Source: Pyropia yezoensis (taxonomy: Eukaryota > Rhodophyta > Bangiophyceae > Bangiales > Bangiaceae). From it: a DNA stretch of 64,000 bases. Location: the NCBI GenBank assembly GCA_009829735.1, contig CM020619.1, forward strand, positions 6,810,375-6,874,374. The letters run 5' to 3'. The position numbers were made by a program, and so were the translations under genes. This document shows, one piece after another, positions 61,454 through 64,000 of the stretch. A model generated the notes under the pieces. It did no database searches. It was not told where the DNA came from and worked only from the letters and a program-made list of their open reading frames with translations. Each line of letters opens with the position of its first letter. The first letter of the stretch is position 1.

Positions 61454-64000
61454 TCAATCCTCTTGTTCCGCATCCGTTGCGGATGAACTCGGCTCGTCCC
61501 GAGGGTCTTGGTTGGCCCCATCCTCTTGGTCCTCCTCCGAGTCCGACTCCAGAATCTTGCCGGCTCTGGCCACTGGAGTGCCCTCTATCCCGTTCCGTCG
61601 CGTGTAGGCACAGACATCCGCGATGGGTAGCCGGTTTGAGGGTTCCCAGGTATCATCTGCCGGGTTAAAACCGAACCAGCGTACTCGCAGGTACAGGCGG
61701 CCGTCTCTCCAGGCATGGTCCACAAACTTGACGTAGACATATTCCCGACCTTCTTCTTGGGATGGCCAGGGTACTGCGGCCCGCTTGCGCCGGGTCAAGT
61801 CCCGTTGGCTTGGCGGTGGAGCTCGGGTGACATGGTCGCTGCTCACGCGGTACGGGGAGCCATCCACGTCTAGAAGAAAGGTCCAACCGTCCGTATTCAG
61901 GATCTCATAAGGTCCATCCGTCTTCGAGTCCAGCTTCCCCCGGGTCTTGCTATGGTTGTCCACAAAAACCCAGTCGCCACCACCCAGTTCCTTGTTCTTT
62001 TCCCGAACGCCCTTATCATAGCCCCGCTTGTATCGCTCCTGGGTCTTCGAGATTGACTCCTTGACTCTTGGGAGCAGGAGCTTCAGTTGTTCCAGGAACT
62101 CATCCTTTGCCTTGGGACCTGACTTCAGTGCAGGCAGGAGACCGTCTGGTATTCTTTCCAGAAAGAAGTTGGTCAGCCGCCTTGGGGTGACAAAGTCGAG
62201 TGGAGCGACCCCCGTTGTCCGGTGAACTCGGGAGTTTTAGGCTAGAGTGAGGACAGCCAGGAGCTCGTCCCAGTCTTCTTGGTGCTCCTCCACGTAGTGC
62301 CGTAGCATGTCTACTAGGGTCCGGTTGAATCGTTCCACCTGACCGTTCGTTTGAGGGTGGTACGTCGTAGTGTACAAGTTCTTGATGCCCATCAGGTCAC
62401 AGACTCCTTAGAAGAACAGGGATGCAAACTGGGGACCGTTGTCGGTTAAGACGGAGTCTGGAGGGCCATAGGCAGCTATCCAGTATTCGCAGAAGGCTGA
62501 CGTGACATCCAGAGCCGTGATGATCCTCAGCGGGATTGCTCGAGTGAACTTGGAGAACCGGTCACATATGATGAGCAGCTATATGTTGCCACTGGATGTT
62601 TCAGGTAGGGGCCCCAGGATGTCCATGCTTAAGCTTGCAAAGGGCTCCGCCGCAGGGAATAGGCGTAGCTTAGAAGTCTTCTTCCTCTGGGACAACCGGT
62701 TCCTTGCACACGAGACACAAGCCTCCAGGTACTTATGGACGTCACTGGCCATGGTTTCCCAGTAATAGTGTCGTCTCATGGAAGCATACATCCGATTGAT
62801 ACCAGGATGTCCGGCCTGGGGAGACGAGTGCTCCAGGCGTAGGATGTCAGCTCGTAGGCCCCGGGGTACGTAGACTTGAGTGGCCCCATCGAAGGGTGAC
62901 ACCCGTACTAGGAGTCTGTCCGTAGACTCGGAGAAACGACTGTTCCGGTTCAGGTCCATTTGGTGGCGAAGCTCCAAGCATTGAGGATCCGTCAGTTGTG
63001 CCTCCAGCATCCGGTGAATGGTCACCGGTTGATGAGCTTCAGGTGTCTCATACAGGGGAGCGTGCCAGCCACGTCCGACATTCGGGAGGATGAAGCAAGG
63101 TATTTCCTCCGGGATAGGACCGGTATCGGCTGCAGGAGTCTCCAGCCGGGACATGGTGTCGGCGCAGTGGTGCTCCCTCCCTGCTCTGGTGCACACCTTG
63201 TACTTGAACTCCGAAAGGCGTAGGCGCCACCGGGCGACCCTTCCTTGACTGCTGTCCATACATAGCAGCCACCTTAGGCTGGCGTCGTCCGTCCGGATGA
63301 GGAACTCTTGTCCTTCAAGATATGGCCGTAACAGGAAGCAAGCCCAGACGACTGCCAAGAACTCGTGCTCGGTCGTGGAATAGTTCTTCTCAGCTGGAGT
63401 CAAGACGCGACTGTAGGAGCCTATCGGGAGAAAGTGCCCATCAGGTTGCTGCTGGAGTAGTGAGCACCCCACCTGGACGCCACAGGCATCCGTCTCCAGA
63501 ACAAACTGGCCCTCCCGCTTGGGTAACGCCAGTACTGGAGTGGTGGTCAGGCGCTTCTTGAGCTCTTCGAAGGCCGCGGTCTGCTTCTCGTCGAACACCG
63601 GGAGTTGTGCGGGAAGCTTCTTGCTGGTCAGCTTGGTCAGTGGCCGGGCAATCAGAGCATAGTCCCGTACGAACCGGCGATAGAAGTTGCACATACCCAG
63701 GAAGCTCTTGAGTTCCGTCTGGGTTTTGGGTTGCCGTGCATGCCGGAGGGCCTTGATGTTCTTCTCATTGACTCGGAGCTCCCCGGGACTCAGCACATGC
63801 CCCAAATACTCCACCTCAGTCTCAAACAGGTGGCACTTCTCGGCCTTGAGGGTAACTCCAGCCTTGGACAGGAGGGCCAGGACCTCCCGAAGGTGCTCCA
63901 GGTGTTCCGCTGGGGTCTTGGAGAAAACGATAATGTCATCCAGGTAGACCAAACATGTTCTCCACCTTAGCCCGGACAGGATGATGTCGATGGCTCTTTG
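61454..64000 (-). pseudogene. pol: Family-2 Pol: RT (part), RNase H, integrase, chromodomain; three nonsense codons
   Basis: One frame runs from the window edge to 61454. RT: MVYLDDIIVFSKTPAEHL, YLGHVLSPGELRV, LKSFLGMCNFYRRFVRDYAL. RNase H: FVLETDACGVQVGCSLLQQQ, YSTTEHEFLAVVWACFLLRP, FLIRTDDASLRWLL. Integrase: zinc site (HSSPQAGHPGINR…CVSCARNRLS), D in LSMDILGPLPE, D in SVLTDNGPQFAS, E in NGQVERFNR. Chromodomain: YVKFVDHAWRDGRLYLRVRW and FGFNPADDTWEPSNRLP. Stops at 62581-62579 (TAG), 62410-62408 (TAA) and 62239-62237 (TAA) are in frame, with conserved sequence on both sides; the first and last stand where Tyr is expected. The rest of RT, protease and gag lie outside the window. Confidence 0.88.

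Larger units (their letters stand above)
58434..64000 (-). mobile_element. Family-2 Ty3/gypsy chromovirus, 3' part, with the same antisense-ORF architecture
   Basis: Pol on the minus strand enters from the right edge of the window at the RT domain and ends with a chromodomain at 61454. Beyond it, on the opposite strand, lies a 2.1-kb ORF (59192-61311). Protein-level similarity to family 1 is clear for pol but DNA similarity is low, so this is a separate family. Three nonsense codons make the copy inactive. The left limit is approximate. Confidence 0.8.

Overview
This is a nuclear window from a eukaryote with a very GC-rich, gene-compact, intron-poor genome. Evidence: eukaryote-only genes (RBBP5/SWD1, XPG/RAD2, BAH-containing ORC1, a membrane class-3 lipase), one clearly supported intron in a host gene, Ala/Gly/Pro/Arg homopolymer insertions in every host protein, G or C runs up to 22 bases, and dense retrotransposons. 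Extreme GC with almost no introns suggests a bangiophycean red alga (Porphyra/Pyropia type). That is an inference from style, not from a species-specific marker.

Layout. 1-2.2 kb: 3' part of a tyrosine-recombinase (DIRS/PAT-like) retrotransposon with an in-frame stop, then a small GRF-like zinc-finger ORF. 2.7-5.4 kb: no recognisable gene. 5.4-18.2 kb: a block of host nuclear genes: RBBP5 (-), XPG/RAD2 (+, divergent from RBBP5 across a 1-kb spacer) and ORC1 (-, convergent with XPG). 18.5-19.0 kb: an AT-rich island with palindromes and a 303-bp repeat-bounded segment. 19.1-20.2 kb: an RCC1-repeat gene cut by a 359-N gap. 20.5-22.9 kb: gag and the start of pol of a Ty1/copia-order retroelement (-). 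24.1-28.7 kb: a complete pogo/Tigger-type DNA transposon with CAGT inverted termini flanked by TA. 29.9-31.1 kb: an Ala/Pro-rich putative regulator. 32.3-36.4 kb: a multi-pass membrane class-3 lipase (-). 36.8-39.2 kb: a second, diverged Tigger-like transposase with a frameshift. 39.4-40.3 kb: a deletion derivative of the first Tigger family. 40.5-41.1 kb: an unknown ORF. 41.8-64.0 kb: Ty3/gypsy chromovirus territory.

The gypsy region holds the most interesting signal. Family 1 (41787-52715) has two 363-bp LTRs, gag, a protease-RT-RNase H-integrase pol and a chromodomain. It also has a long extra ORF lying antisense to pol, between pol and the 3' LTR. A second, diverged family (59.2-64.0 kb) has the same architecture: pol on the minus strand with a chromodomain end, and a convergent extra ORF of similar size on the plus strand. 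The extra protein matches no family I recognise. Pol plus this ORF of family 1 is also duplicated as a 5.9-kb inverted repeat (44827-50678 against 52529-58433), and the two arms carry different inactivating lesions.

The host genes serve chromatin marking (RBBP5 in the COMPASS/Set1 complex), excision repair (XPG) and replication licensing (ORC1). They are neighbours but nothing in the sequence shows co-regulation beyond the shared RBBP5/XPG spacer. No tRNA, rRNA or CRISPR array was seen.
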